Shown one piece after another: positions 25,720 through 35,022 of a DNA stretch of 64,000 bases. The notes below the pieces were generated by a model that searched no databases, was not told the origin of the DNA, and saw only the letters and a program-made list of their open reading frames with translations. Position numbers and translations under genes: made by a program. The stretch's first letter is position 1. The number at the start of each line of letters is the position of its first letter. This DNA is from Pseudomonas sp. CFBP13508 (lineage in GTDB: Bacteria > Pseudomonadota > Gammaproteobacteria > Pseudomonadales > Pseudomonadaceae), in contig NZ_QFZZ01000009.1 of assembly GCF_005233515.1 (NCBI RefSeq), positions 208,490 to 272,489 on the forward strand, given 5' to 3'.

Positions 25720-28173
25720 ATGAAAAAACTCAAACTGGTGATGATCGGCAATGGCATGGCCGGGGTGCGTACCCTGGAAGAACTGCTCAAGCTGAGCGAC
25801 GAGCTCTACGACATCACCGTCTTCGGCGCCGAACCGCACACCAACTACAACCGCATCCTGCTGTCGCCGGTGCTGGCCGGCGAGCAGACTTTCGAAGAGA
25901 TCGTGCTCAACGACCTCGACTGGTATCTGCAAAACAACATCAAGTTGCTGCTCAACCGCAAAGTGGTGGAGATCGACCGGGTCAAACGCCGAGTGATTGC
26001 CGAGGACGGCACCGAAGCCGAGTACGATCGCCTGCTGATCGCCACCGGCTCGACCCCGTTCATCCTGCCAATCCCCGGCAACACCTTGCAGGGTGTGATC
26101 GGTTATCGCGACATCGCCGACACCCAGGCCATGATCGACACCGCCAGGACCCACAGGCACGCCGTGGTCATCGGCGGCGGCCTGCTCGGCCTCGAAGCCG
26201 CCAATGGCCTGATGCTGCGAGGCATGCACGTGACCGTGGTGCACCTCGGCGAATGGCTGCTGGAGCGGCAACTGGACAAGACCAGCGGCCAGTTGCTGCA
26301 ATCGGCGCTGGAATCCCGTGGCCTGCATTTCCGCCTGTGCGAACAGACCCAAGCCCTGCACGACGCCGGCAATGGCCGGGTCGGCTCGGTGCAGTTCAAG
26401 AACGGCGATATCATCCCTGCCGACCTGGTGGTGATGGCCGCCGGCATCCGCCCCAACACCGAACTGGCAGAAAAGGCCGGCATCCCGTGCAATCGCGGGA
26501 TTCTGGTCAACGACACCCTGCAAACCTACGACCCGCGCATCTACGCGATCGGCGAATGCGCCAGCCATCGCGGCATCGCCTACGGTCTGGTTGCGCCGCT
26601 GTTCGAACAGGCCAAGGTCTGCGCCAACCACCTCGCGCAACTGGGTTTCGCTCGCTATCAGGGCTCGGTGACTTCGACCAAATTGAAAGTCACCGGCATC
26701 GACCTGTTCTCCGCCGGCGATTTCATGGGCGGCGAAGGCACCGAGACCATCACCCTCTCCGACCCGATCGGCGGCGTGTACAAAAAACTGGTGATCAAGG
26801 ATGACGTGCTGGTCGGCGCGTGTCTGTACGGCGATACAGCAGATGGCGGTTGGTATTTCCGGCAGATTCGTGAGAATCACGCCATTGGTGAGATCCGCGA
26901 TCACCTCATGTTCGGCGAAAACGCTCTGGGCGACGTAGGACATCAGGGCCAGGACAAAGCCATGGTCATGGCCGACAGCGCCGAAGTGTGTGGCTGCAAC
27001 GGTGTGTGCAAGGGCACCATCGTCAAGGCGATTCAGGAACACGGCCTGTTCAGCGTCGATGAAGTCAAGAAACACACCAAGGCTGCCAGCTCCTGCGGTT
27101 CGTGCGCCGGCCTTGTTGAACAGATCCTGATCAATACGGTGGGTGGCGCGGCCGACGTCAAACCGAAAAGCGAAAAAGCCATCTGCGGTTGCAGCGACCT
27201 CAACCACGGGCAGATTCGTCAGGCGATCCGCCAGGAACACCTGCTGACCATCGCCGAGACCATGAGTTACCTGAACTGGCGCACGCCCAATGGCTGCGCG
27301 ACCTGTCGCCCGGCGCTCAACTACTACCTGATTTCCACCTGGCCGGGCGAGGCCAAGGACGACCCGCAATCGCGTCTGATCAACGAACGCGCCCACGCCA
27401 ACATCCAGAAGGACGGCACCTATTCGGTGGTGCCGCGCATGTGGGGCGGCGTGACCAACCCATCGGAACTGCGGCGGATCGCCGATGTGGCCGACAAGTA
27501 CAACGTGCCGATGGTCAAGGTCACCGGCGGTCAGCGCATCGACTTGCTGGGGATCAAGAAGCAGGATCTGCCCGGTGTCTGGAAAGACCTCGACATGCCG
27601 TCCGGCCACGCCTACGGCAAATCCATCCGCACCGTGAAAACCTGCGTTGGCAGCGAGTTCTGCCGCTTCGGCACGCAGAACTCGACGCAACTGGGCATCG
27701 AACTCGAGCACGACCTGTTCAACATGTGGTCGCCGCACAAGGTGAAGCTGGCGGTGTCCGGTTGCCCACGCAACTGCTCGGAAGCGGGCATCAAGGACGT
27801 AGGAATTATCGGCGTCGACTCCGGCTGGGAGATGTACATCGGTGGCAACGGCGGGATCAAGACCGAAGTCGCCGAGTTCTTCGTCAAGCTCAAGACTGCC
27901 GAAGAAGTCCGTGAATATAACGGCGCGTTTCTGCAGCTCTACCGCGAAGAAGCCTTCTACCTCGAGCGCACCGTGCACTACCTGCAACGGGTCGGCATGG
28001 AGCACATCAAGAAGAACGTGCTCGAAGAAGCCGAGCGGCGCAAGGCCCTGAATGAGCGCCTGCAATTCTCCCTGTCGTTCGAACAGGACCCATGGAAAGA
28101 GCGCCTGGCGCAGCCGCAACTGAAGAAAGAATTCGACGTTATCCCCGTGAAAAACCTGGAGGTGCCGGCATGA
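25720..28173 (+). CDS. nirB: assimilatory nitrite reductase large subunit
   Basis: An 817-residue NAD(P)H-dependent nitrite reductase that reduces nitrite to ammonium. FAD/NAD-binding domains occupy about 1-400 (VMIGNGMAGVRTLEEL; VVIGGGLLGLEAANGL). Two BFD-like [2Fe-2S] segments follow (CGCNGVCKG, SSCGSCAG, then ICGCSDL and GCATCRP), then the siroheme/[4Fe-4S] domain with CVGSEFCRFG and SGCPRNCSEAG. The ATG at 25720 is preceded by GGAGAA; the long upstream extension spans the leader and is rejected. Its stop overlaps the nirD ATG. Confidence 0.96.
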   Translation: MKKLKLVMIGNGMAGVRTLEELLKLSDELYDITVFGAEPHTNYNRILLSPVLAGEQTFEEIVLNDLDWYLQNNIKLLLNRKVVEIDRVKRRVIAEDGTEAEYDRLLIATGSTPFILPIPGNTLQGVIGYRDIADTQAMIDTARTHRHAVVIGGGLLGLEAANGLMLRGMHVTVVHLGEWLLERQLDKTSGQLLQSALESRGLHFRLCEQTQALHDAGNGRVGSVQFKNGDIIPADLVVMAAGIRPNTELAEKAGIPCNRGILVNDTLQTYDPRIYAIGECASHRGIAYGLVAPLFEQAKVCANHLAQLGFARYQGSVTSTKLKVTGIDLFSAGDFMGGEGTETITLSDPIGGVYKKLVIKDDVLVGACLYGDTADGGWYFRQIRENHAIGEIRDHLMFGENALGDVGHQGQDKAMVMADSAEVCGCNGVCKGTIVKAIQEHGLFSVDEVKKHTKAASSCGSCAGLVEQILINTVGGAADVKPKSEKAICGCSDLNHGQIRQAIRQEHLLTIAETMSYLNWRTPNGCATCRPALNYYLISTWPGEAKDDPQSRLINERAHANIQKDGTYSVVPRMWGGVTNPSELRRIADVADKYNVPMVKVTGGQRIDLLGIKKQDLPGVWKDLDMPSGHAYGKSIRTVKTCVGSEFCRFGTQNSTQLGIELEHDLFNMWSPHKVKLAVSGCPRNCSEAGIKDVGIIGVDSGWEMYIGGNGGIKTEVAEFFVKLKTAEEVREYNGAFLQLYREEAFYLERTVHYLQRVGMEHIKKNVLEEAERRKALNERLQFSLSFEQDPWKERLAQPQLKKEFDVIPVKNLEVPA

Positions 28174-28487
28174 ACTGGCTCGATATCTGTGCGCTGGAAG
28201 AGATCAACGCCCTCGGTTCGCGGATCATTGCCGGGCCGAAAGGTGACATCGCGATTTTTCGTACAAGCGACGACGAGGTTTTCGCCCTCGATGACCGCTG
28301 CCCGCACAAGGGCGGCCCGCTGTCGCAGGGCCTGATCTATGGCAAGCGCGTGGCCTGCCCGCTGCACAACTGGCAGATCGACCTCGAAACCGGCGAAGCC
28401 CAGGCGCCGGACATCGGCTGTGCGCACCATCATCCGGCGCGGGTCGAGAATGGCCGGGTGCAACTGGCCCTGCGGGACGCCATCTGA
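28170..28487 (+). CDS. nirD: nitrite reductase small subunit (Rieske-type)
   Basis: A 105-residue NirD with a complete Rieske pattern, CPHKGGP and CPLHNWQ (Cys-x-His ... Cys-x2-His), at about residues 44-69. Many enterobacterial NirD proteins lack cluster ligands, so this one may carry a [2Fe-2S] centre. The ATG at 28170 overlaps the nirB stop by four bases (ATGA) and its own stop overlaps the next ATG by one base. These overlaps indicate translational coupling of the reductase subunits. Confidence 0.94.
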   Translation: MNWLDICALEEINALGSRIIAGPKGDIAIFRTSDDEVFALDDRCPHKGGPLSQGLIYGKRVACPLHNWQIDLETGEAQAPDIGCAHHHPARVENGRVQLALRDAI

Positions 28488-31198
28488 TGAACCGCCAGAC
28501 GACCGCCTCGACCTGCTGCTACTGCGGGGTCGGCTGCGGCGTACTGATCGAGCATGACGGCGAGCGCATCCTCGGCGTCAGCGGCGATCCGGCGCACCCG
28601 GCCAACTTCGGCAAACTGTGCAGCAAAGGCTCGACGCTGCACCTGACCGGCGACGTCGCCGCCCGCGCCTTGTACCCGGAACTGCGCCTGGGCAAAGGCC
28701 TGGCGCGCAGCCGTACTGACTGGGATACCGCCCTCGACCACGCGACCAACGTGTTCGCCGAAACCATCGCCGAACACGGCCCGGACAGCGTGGCGTTCTA
28801 CATCTCCGGGCAGTTGCTCACCGAGGACTACTACGCCTTCAACAAGCTGGCGCGGGCGCTGGTCGGCACCAACAACATCGACAGCAATTCGCGGCTGTGC
28901 ATGTCCTCGGCGGTGGTCGGCTACAAACGCAGCCTCGGCGCCGATGCCCCGCCGTGCAGTTATGAGGATCTGGAGCTGAGCGACTGCGTGATGATCGTCG
29001 GCAGTAACATGGCCTACGCTCATCCGGTACTTTTCCGTCGACTTGAAGAAGCCAAATCCCGTCGCCCGCAGATGAAAGTCATCGTGATCGACCCACGTCG
29101 CACCGACACCTGCGATTTGGCTGACCTGCATCTGGCGATTCTTCCGGGCACCGATGTCGCGTTGTTCCATGGGATTTTGCATCTGCTGCTGTGGGAAGAC
29201 TGGATCGATCGCGATTTCATCAAGGCGCACACCGACGGCCTCGCCGAGCTTAAAACGCTGGTACGCGATTACACCCCGCAGATGGTTTCGCAGCTGTGCG
29301 GCATCAGCATCGAACAACTGCAGCAATGCGCAGAATGGGTTGGCACTGCGCCGAGCTTCCTGTCGCTGTGGTGCATGGGCCTGAATCAGTCCAGCGCCGG
29401 CAGCGCAAAAAACAGCGCGCTGATCAATCTGCACCTGGCCACCGGGCAAATTGGCCGTCCCGGTGCAGGACCTTTCTCCCTGACCGGTCAGCCAAACGCC
29501 ATGGGCGGGCGGGAAACCGGCAGTCTGTCGAATCTGCTGCCCGGTCACCGCGATGCCGCCAACCCCGAGCATCGCGCCGAGGTGGCGGCGTATTGGGGCG
29601 TGGAGAGCTTGCCCGAGGCGCCGGGCCTGAGCGCCATCGAGCTGTTCAAAAGCGTGAGAAGCGGCAAGATCAAGGCTTTGTGGATTGCCTGTACCAATCC
29701 GGCGCAATCGATGCCAGACCAGAGCGCAGTCCGCGCAGCGCTTGAGGCCTGCCCTTTTGTGGTGTTGCAGGAAGCCTTTCGCACCACCGAAACCGCAGCG
29801 TTTGCCGACCTGCTGTTGCCTGCCGCCAGTTGGGGCGAGAAGGAAGGTTCGGTGACCAACTCCGAGCGGCGCATTTCCCACGTGCGCAAAGCGGTTGTCG
29901 CACCGGGCGAAGCGCGGCCGGACTGGGCAATCACGGTGGATTTCGCACAGCGTCTGGAGAAACGTCTGCGCCCCAAGCAGCCAAGCCTGTTCGCTTTCGA
30001 TCAACCTTCGCAGTTGTTTGATGAATTCAAAGCGCTGACCCGTGGGCGAGACCTGGATCTGTCCGGGATCAGTCATGCCTTGATCGACGAGCTCGGCCCG
30101 CAGCAATGGCCCTTCCCTGCCGGCGCCCGCCAAGGCACGCCACGCTTGTACGTCGACGGCATTTTTCCTACGGCCAATGGCCGCGCGCAGTTCATTGCCG
30201 ATCCGTATCGCGCCGCCAAGGAACAACGCGACGCGCGCTTCCCGCTGACTTTGATCACCGGTCGCCTGCGTGACCAGTGGCACGGCATGAGCCGCACCGG
30301 CACCGCCGCGCAATTGTTCGGTCACGTCAGCGAAGCCGTGCTGAGCCTGCACCCGGACGAAATGCGCCGGCACCGCTTGCAGCCCGGCGATCTGGTCAAT
30401 CTGAAAAGCCGCCGTGGCGCGGTGATTGTTGCGGTCGGCAGCGACGACAGCGTGCGTCCGGGCCAGGCGTTCCTGCCGATGCACTGGGGCGATCGCTATC
30501 TCAAGGGCGGCGTCAACACGCTGACCTTGCCGGCGTTTGATCCACTGTCCAAACAACCGGAGCTCAAGCACAGCGGCGTGCGTCTGGAGGCAGTCAACCT
30601 GCCGTGGCAGCTGTTCGCCTTGATCGAGGGTGATGTTCAACGGCATTTCGAGACGCTACGACCGCTGTGCGAGGCGTTTTCCTACGTCAGCCTCAGCCTT
30701 GTCGGTCGTGAGCGGCCAGCGCTGCTGATACGCGCTGCACACGGCCAGGCGCCGGATCCACAGCTGCTGGGCGAGATCGACCAATGCCTGTCACTGCTGG
30801 ATGGCCCAGTTCTGGCCTATGACGATCCGCGTCGCGCTATCGGCAAGCGGGTGCGCATCGAAAACGGCCGTATCACTGCGATTCGCCTGGCCGGCGAAAC
30901 CCTCGCGCAACATTGGTTGCAGAGCCTGTGGCTGGAGGGCCGCGCCGACCAACAACTGCGGCGCTGGCTGCTCGCGCCGATGAGCACGCCGCCGGGCGCT
31001 GTCGGCGCCATTGCGAGCGACAAGACCTTGTGCAATTGCGAAAACGTCAGCCTCAACGCAGTCTGCGCCGGCATTCGCCAGGGCCTGGATCTGCAGGGCC
31101 TGAAAAACAATCTCCGATGCGGTACGCAATGCGGTTCCTGCGTGCCGGAAATCAAGCGTCTGCTGGTTGCCGAAGCGCGGCCGGTCGCGGTCATTTAA
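28487..31198 (+). CDS. nasC: assimilatory nitrate reductase catalytic subunit
   Basis: A 903-residue molybdenum bis-MGD enzyme that reduces nitrate to nitrite in the cytoplasm. The N-terminal [4Fe-4S] ligands are in CCYCGVGCGVL, with KLCSKGSTLH completing the set. Molybdopterin-oxidoreductase motifs follow (RLCMSSAVVGYKRSLG, GAGPFSLTGQPNAMGGRE). A C-terminal BFD-like [2Fe-2S] domain (LCNCENVSLNAV, RCGTQCGSCVPEIKRLL) is present, as in Klebsiella-type NasA. There is no Tat signal, as expected for an assimilatory enzyme. Naming varies among species (nasC, nasA, nasB). Confidence 0.94.
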   Translation: MNRQTTASTCCYCGVGCGVLIEHDGERILGVSGDPAHPANFGKLCSKGSTLHLTGDVAARALYPELRLGKGLARSRTDWDTALDHATNVFAETIAEHGPDSVAFYISGQLLTEDYYAFNKLARALVGTNNIDSNSRLCMSSAVVGYKRSLGADAPPCSYEDLELSDCVMIVGSNMAYAHPVLFRRLEEAKSRRPQMKVIVIDPRRTDTCDLADLHLAILPGTDVALFHGILHLLLWEDWIDRDFIKAHTDGLAELKTLVRDYTPQMVSQLCGISIEQLQQCAEWVGTAPSFLSLWCMGLNQSSAGSAKNSALINLHLATGQIGRPGAGPFSLTGQPNAMGGRETGSLSNLLPGHRDAANPEHRAEVAAYWGVESLPEAPGLSAIELFKSVRSGKIKALWIACTNPAQSMPDQSAVRAALEACPFVVLQEAFRTTETAAFADLLLPAASWGEKEGSVTNSERRISHVRKAVVAPGEARPDWAITVDFAQRLEKRLRPKQPSLFAFDQPSQLFDEFKALTRGRDLDLSGISHALIDELGPQQWPFPAGARQGTPRLYVDGIFPTANGRAQFIADPYRAAKEQRDARFPLTLITGRLRDQWHGMSRTGTAAQLFGHVSEAVLSLHPDEMRRHRLQPGDLVNLKSRRGAVIVAVGSDDSVRPGQAFLPMHWGDRYLKGGVNTLTLPAFDPLSKQPELKHSGVRLEAVNLPWQLFALIEGDVQRHFETLRPLCEAFSYVSLSLVGRERPALLIRAAHGQAPDPQLLGEIDQCLSLLDGPVLAYDDPRRAIGKRVRIENGRITAIRLAGETLAQHWLQSLWLEGRADQQLRRWLLAPMSTPPGAVGAIASDKTLCNCENVSLNAVCAGIRQGLDLQGLKNNLRCGTQCGSCVPEIKRLLVAEARPVAVI

Positions 31199-31211
31199 CG
31201 AGGACAACACC

Positions 31212-31991
31212 ATGAATGCGAAAGTCTGGCTGGTGGGCGCAGGCCCTGGCGATCCGGAGTTGCTGACGCTCAAAGCGGTGCGCGCATTGCGCGAGGCCGA
31301 TGTGGTGATGATCGATGATCTGGTCAACGACGCGGTGCTGGAGCACTGCCCGGCTGCGCGGGTTATCCCGGTGGGCAAACGCGGCGGCTGCCGTTCGACG
31401 CCGCAGGCATTCATTCATCGCCTGATGCTGCGTTACGCACGCCAGGGCAAATGCGTGGTGCGGCTCAAGGGCGGCGATCCGTGCATTTTCGGCCGCGGTG
31501 GCGAAGAAGCGCAGTGGTTGCGCGAGCGCGGGGTTGAAGTGGAATTGGTCAATGGCATCACCGCCGGTCTGGCCGGGGCGACCCAGTGCGATATTCCGCT
31601 GACGTTGCGGGGCGTGGCGCGCGGAGTAACGTTGGTGACTGCGCACACCCAGGATGACAGCCAGTTGAACTGGCAGGCGCTGGCGCAAGGCGGGACGACG
31701 CTGGTGATCTATATGGGGGTGGCCAAGCTGGGCGAGATTCGTGATCAGCTGCTGGCCGGAGGGATGGCGGCGGATACGCCGGTGGCGATGATCGAAAACG
31801 CCTCTTTGGCGCATCAGCGTGAGTGTCGCAGTGATTTGACTGCGATGGCTGAGGATGCCTCGGCGTTTGAATTGAAGAGCCCGGCGATTCTGGTGATTGG
31901 CGCGGTGGCGGCTGTTGCCGCAGTTGTTGAAGAGCAAAAGATCGCAGCCTGCGGCAGCTCCTACACGGCGTACGGCGTGCCAGCGCTTTAA
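31212..31991 (+). CDS. cobA: uroporphyrinogen-III C-methyltransferase
   Basis: A 259-residue SUMT that adds two methyl groups to uroporphyrinogen III to make precorrin-2, the precursor of the siroheme needed by NirB. Family motifs: VGAGPGDPELLTLKA, VVRLKGGDPCIFGRGGEE, NGITAGLAGA and VIYMGVAKL. It stands alone, without the CysG oxidase/ferrochelatase part. Co-transcribed 13 bases after the nitrate reductase. The last approximately 17 residues (from QKIAACGSSYTAYG) are encoded by half of an intergenic repeat found again near 42855, so the C-terminus appears to have been rewritten by repeat insertion. Confidence 0.93.
   Translation: MNAKVWLVGAGPGDPELLTLKAVRALREADVVMIDDLVNDAVLEHCPAARVIPVGKRGGCRSTPQAFIHRLMLRYARQGKCVVRLKGGDPCIFGRGGEEAQWLRERGVEVELVNGITAGLAGATQCDIPLTLRGVARGVTLVTAHTQDDSQLNWQALAQGGTTLVIYMGVAKLGEIRDQLLAGGMAADTPVAMIENASLAHQRECRSDLTAMAEDASAFELKSPAILVIGAVAAVAAVVEEQKIAACGSSYTAYGVPAL
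31936..31964. repeat. half-copy of the GTAGGAGCTGCCGAAGG repeat inside cobA
   Basis: These 29 bases match the right arm of the inverted repeat at 42855-42886 with one substitution (CCTGCGG for CCTTCGG). They are translated in frame as the cobA C-terminus. Confidence 0.85.
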
Positions 31992-32017
31992 GCTCCGTAG
32001 CCAAATCGCAGACAAAG

Positions 32018-32043
32018 AAAAGCCCGGCCTGAGCCGGGCTTTT
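32018..32043. terminator. bidirectional terminator between cobA and oprF
   Basis: AAAAGCCCGGC-CTGA-GCCGGGCTTTT is a perfect stem with A and T tails, placed between two convergent genes. Confidence 0.92.
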
Positions 32044-32060
32044 CCATCAGCGGCAGCTAA

Positions 32061-33095
32061 TTACTTAGCTTGAGCTTCAACCTGCGCTTCTACGCGACGG
32101 TTTACAGCGCGGCCAGCGTCAGTTTTGTTGTCAGCAACTGGGCGGGATTCGCCGTAGCCAACAGACTGAACGCGGGACGATTCAACACCGTACTGGTTGG
32201 TCAGAACTTGCTTAACGGCGTTTGCACGACGCTCGGACAGTTTCTGGTTGTAAGCGTCAGGACCGACGGAGTCAGTGTGACCTTCAACAGTAGTGGTGGT
32301 GGATGGGTACTGCTTCATGAAGTCAGCCAGGTTCTTGATGTCGCCGTAGCTGTTTGGCTTGACTACCGACTTGTCGAAGTCGAATTTCACGTCCAGCTCA
32401 ACACGAACAACTTCAGCAACTGCTGGGCAGCCATCAGCGTCAACGGTTACGTTGGCTGGGGTGTCCGGGCACTTGTCAACGTTGTCGCAAACGCCATCGT
32501 TGTCGCTGTCGGAGCAGACTTCAGCAGGTGCTGGAACTGGAGCAGCAGCTGGCTTGGAGCCGCCACCGAAGTTCACACCGATACCGACGCTAGGAGCCCA
32601 CTCGGTGTCGCCCTGGTCGATGTTGTACTGAGCTTCAACGCCGGCACGGGCGTAGAAGTTCTCGGTGAAGTACAGCTTGGCACCGCCGCCAACGTTGGCG
32701 AAGGTGGAACGGTTACGACCGTTCGAACCGTTCTGGTCGATGCTCTGGTCAGAGAAACCGGCCGAAACGTATGGACGAATCATGTCGCCTGGGTTGTTGA
32801 AGTGGTACAGAGCGTCCAGAGCGGTGTTAGCGCCTTTGACGTTCTTGCCATCGTCGGCACGTACGTTGTGCACTTCGTCGTAGCCCAGACGCAGTTCAAC
32901 GTCGTCGGTCAGGAAGTAACCGATCGAACCGCCGAACAGGTTGCCGTTGTTCTTGAAGTTACGAGCGCTGTCGAATTGTTCTTTCTTAGCGAAGCCTTCG
33001 ATTTCAACTGCGCCTTGGCCTTGTGCCAGAGCGCCGAACGAAGTGGCGGCAATCAGAGAACCAATGGCCAAGCCCAAGGTGTTTTTCAGTTTCAT
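32061..33095 (-). CDS. oprF: major outer-membrane porin OprF
   Basis: A 344-residue OmpA-family porin that links the outer membrane to peptidoglycan and forms a nonspecific channel. Signal peptide about 1-24 (LAIGSLIAATSFGALA). An N-terminal beta-barrel spans about 25-185. A Pro/Ala linker leads to an acidic calcium-repeat-like stretch with cysteines (CSDSDNDGVCDNVDKCPD). The C-terminal OmpA domain contains FDFDKSVVKPNS and VEGHTDSVGPDAYNQKLSE. It is downstream of sigX, which activates it in other pseudomonads. Codon use is more biased than in neighbours, typical of high expression. Confidence 0.97.
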   Translation of the reverse strand: MKLKNTLGLAIGSLIAATSFGALAQGQGAVEIEGFAKKEQFDSARNFKNNGNLFGGSIGYFLTDDVELRLGYDEVHNVRADDGKNVKGANTALDALYHFNNPGDMIRPYVSAGFSDQSIDQNGSNGRNRSTFANVGGGAKLYFTENFYARAGVEAQYNIDQGDTEWAPSVGIGVNFGGGSKPAAAPVPAPAEVCSDSDNDGVCDNVDKCPDTPANVTVDADGCPAVAEVVRVELDVKFDFDKSVVKPNSYGDIKNLADFMKQYPSTTTTVEGHTDSVGPDAYNQKLSERRANAVKQVLTNQYGVESSRVQSVGYGESRPVADNKTDAGRAVNRRVEAQVEAQAK

Positions 33096-33202
33096 CCGTT
33101 AAATCCCCATCTGGTGATTGTGAAGCAGTCCCGCAAACCGGGGGACAACTCGGCGGCAAGTCTATCAGAACTTGCCTACACGTAAGAGATATTTGCGCTG
33201 AA

Positions 33203-33793
33203 CTAAGTTTCAGCAATGCCTGCAAATTTCTCACGCAATTTATCTAGAGCGCGTTTGTAACGCATTTTTGTCGCACTCAAACCCATGTGCATGATGTCTG
33301 CGATCTCCTGAAACTCCAGCTCTGCGACAAATCGTAGCACCAGAATTTCGCGGTCAATCGGATTCACATACACCAGCCAGCGATCAAGCCCACCCTTCTC
33401 CTCCGGCTTCGGCGCCTTTTCTTCAGACGCTTCTTCAAGAGGGTCCAGACTGAGAGCGTCCATCAAGCGACGCTTACGCCGTTCCTTCCGATACTGCGTG
33501 ATGCATTCGTTGTAAGTGATGCTGTAAAGCCAGGTTTTGAACTTCGATTTCCCCTCGAAGTTCTTCAGGCCGTACAGCACCTTCAGCATCACTTCCTGAC
33601 AGACATCGTCTGCGTCGCGATCGTTCCCAAGATATCTCGCGCAGACGTTAAATAATGTTCGCTGGTAACGCCGCATCAACTCTTCGTAGGCGCGCGTTAC
33701 GTGAAACAGCTCGGTATGCGAGCGCGCGACCAACTCCTCATCAGAGAGCTCGCGGGGGTCGTAGCGCGTGGATAGCGGTTGGGCTTTATTCAA
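33203..33793 (-). CDS. sigX: ECF sigma factor SigX
   Basis: A 196-residue extracytoplasmic-function sigma factor. Region 2 is at about 40-105 (RTLFNVCARYLGNDRDADDV, then KFKTWLYSITYNECI). An acidic linker is followed by region 4 at about 140-190 (REILVLRFVAELEFQEIADI). It governs oprF and envelope and fatty-acid genes in Pseudomonas. There is no adjacent anti-sigma gene; instead the neighbour is the mechanosensitive-channel-like cmpX, the usual arrangement of this locus. Confidence 0.95.
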   Translation of the reverse strand: MNKAQPLSTRYDPRELSDEELVARSHTELFHVTRAYEELMRRYQRTLFNVCARYLGNDRDADDVCQEVMLKVLYGLKNFEGKSKFKTWLYSITYNECITQYRKERRKRRLMDALSLDPLEEASEEKAPKPEEKGGLDRWLVYVNPIDREILVLRFVAELEFQEIADIMHMGLSATKMRYKRALDKLREKFAGIAET

Positions 33794-33883
33794 AACAAGT
33801 CGTGCCGACAGTCAGGTCAATGTCCGCCACAACCAGCCTCGGCTGGCATTTTGCGGCGGCATACATTAGCAGGGTTTGCCGGT

Positions 33884-34708
33884 TTAGCGGCTACTCACAT
33901 GCTGTTCCAGCAGGATCCGATTGGAGAGAGAGACTAGCTCACCCTCATCGGTCAGCAATGTGGTTTTAACCGTGCCGATCTCTTCAATCTGGCCTTCGAC
34001 CTCGCCAACACGCACTTGTTGCCCAACCTCATACAGCTCACGCACATAGATTCCCGCAAGAATCTGACCGGCGATTTCCCGGCTTCCCAAACCCATGGCC
34101 AGCGCAACTGCCAGACCAACGGTAATCAATACGATGACAATCACATGGTTCAGCAGGTCGGTCTTGACCTCGAGCTGGCTGATCGCAACCGAGATGCTGA
34201 TGATGATCACCAGCCCCTGCGCGATCCGTCCCAACCCCGAAGCGTAGTCCAGGCCTACGCCTTCTGCTGCGCCGCGAACCAGCCCGTTGGCCAGTTGCGC
34301 CAGCAGGACACCGACCAGCAGCACCAGCGCGGCGCCGAATACTTTCGGCAGATACAACGCCAGCATGTCCAGCGTAGCTGAAACTCGCTCGAGGCCAAGG
34401 GATTCTGCCGCAGATACCAGAAAAATCAGCAGAACGAACCAGTAGACGATTTTACCGATCAGCGTCGAGATCGGCACTTGCAGCCCGGCGCGCGACATCA
34501 GCTTGGTCAGCCCGGTGCCGCCCATCAGGCGATCGAGGCCCAGTTTGGCGAGCAATTTGGAGAGCAAGGTGTCGAGCAGCTTGGCCACGACGAAACCCAA
34601 CAGCAGCACAACCAGTGCGCCGAACAGGTTCGGAATGAAATTAGCGACTTTGGTCCACAACGCAGTCATTGCAGTGACGAGGCTCTGAGTCCAGAGATCA
34701 AGTTCCAT
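33884..34708 (-). CDS. cmpX: CmpX, mechanosensitive-channel-like membrane protein
   Basis: A 274-residue inner-membrane protein with about five hydrophobic segments and a C-terminal MscS-like beta domain (ELYEVGQQVRVGEVEGQIEEIG). It resembles small-conductance mechanosensitive channels but lacks their full cytoplasmic vestibule. In Pseudomonas it affects SigX activity and envelope stress. ATG at 34708 is preferred over TTG at 34714 because AAGG is then about ten bases upstream. Two bases separate it from crfX. Confidence 0.9.
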   Translation of the reverse strand: MELDLWTQSLVTAMTALWTKVANFIPNLFGALVVLLLGFVVAKLLDTLLSKLLAKLGLDRLMGGTGLTKLMSRAGLQVPISTLIGKIVYWFVLLIFLVSAAESLGLERVSATLDMLALYLPKVFGAALVLLVGVLLAQLANGLVRGAAEGVGLDYASGLGRIAQGLVIIISISVAISQLEVKTDLLNHVIVIVLITVGLAVALAMGLGSREIAGQILAGIYVRELYEVGQQVRVGEVEGQIEEIGTVKTTLLTDEGELVSLSNRILLEQHVSSR

Positions 34709-34710
34709 AT

Positions 34711-34959
34711 TCAATCAGCCTTATCAGCAGTGCGAGCAGTGGTTTTACGAAGACGGGAAACCGGCGAGACATGCGCCGAGCCATTGTTCAGGGCGATCAT
34801 CAGCGCGGGCAGCCAGCGGCCCAGCAGGCTGAATAGATCACCGGCGCCGACCTGGCGGTTGGCGGTTTTGAGTACGCGGCCAAGGCACGCATCGTCGTCG
34901 CGGCTGGACGGCGAAGCGTTGAGCATGTCGCGCAAAGACTGTTCAAACGGATCGTGCAT
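34711..34959 (-). CDS. crfX: CrfX, small conserved protein
   Basis: An 82-residue protein beginning HDPFEQSLRDML, with a hydrophobic segment LFSLLGRWLPALMIAL and a basic tail (SRLRKTTART). It is the crfX gene of the cmaX-crfX-cmpX-sigX cluster by position and size. Its biochemical function is unknown. ATG at 34959 is chosen because GAGAGGT is well spaced; a GTG at 34965 is also in frame. Confidence 0.85.
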   Translation of the reverse strand: MHDPFEQSLRDMLNASPSSRDDDACLGRVLKTANRQVGAGDLFSLLGRWLPALMIALNNGSAHVSPVSRLRKTTARTADKAD

Positions 34960-35022
34960 ACGCACCTCTCGTGATGTCTGTGAAAGACGCGGGCAGATTT
35001 GCTCGGGTCACATGCGTCATGT

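Noticed and set aside
25630..28119. 829-residue minus-strand frame opposite nirB
   Set aside because: Antisense shadow of nirB; composition reflects codon-position GC bias and it would run through the nirB leader terminator.
34709..34714. TTG at 34714 as the cmpX start
   Set aside because: The AAGG motif would be only about four bases away; ATG at 34708 has better spacing and a standard codon.
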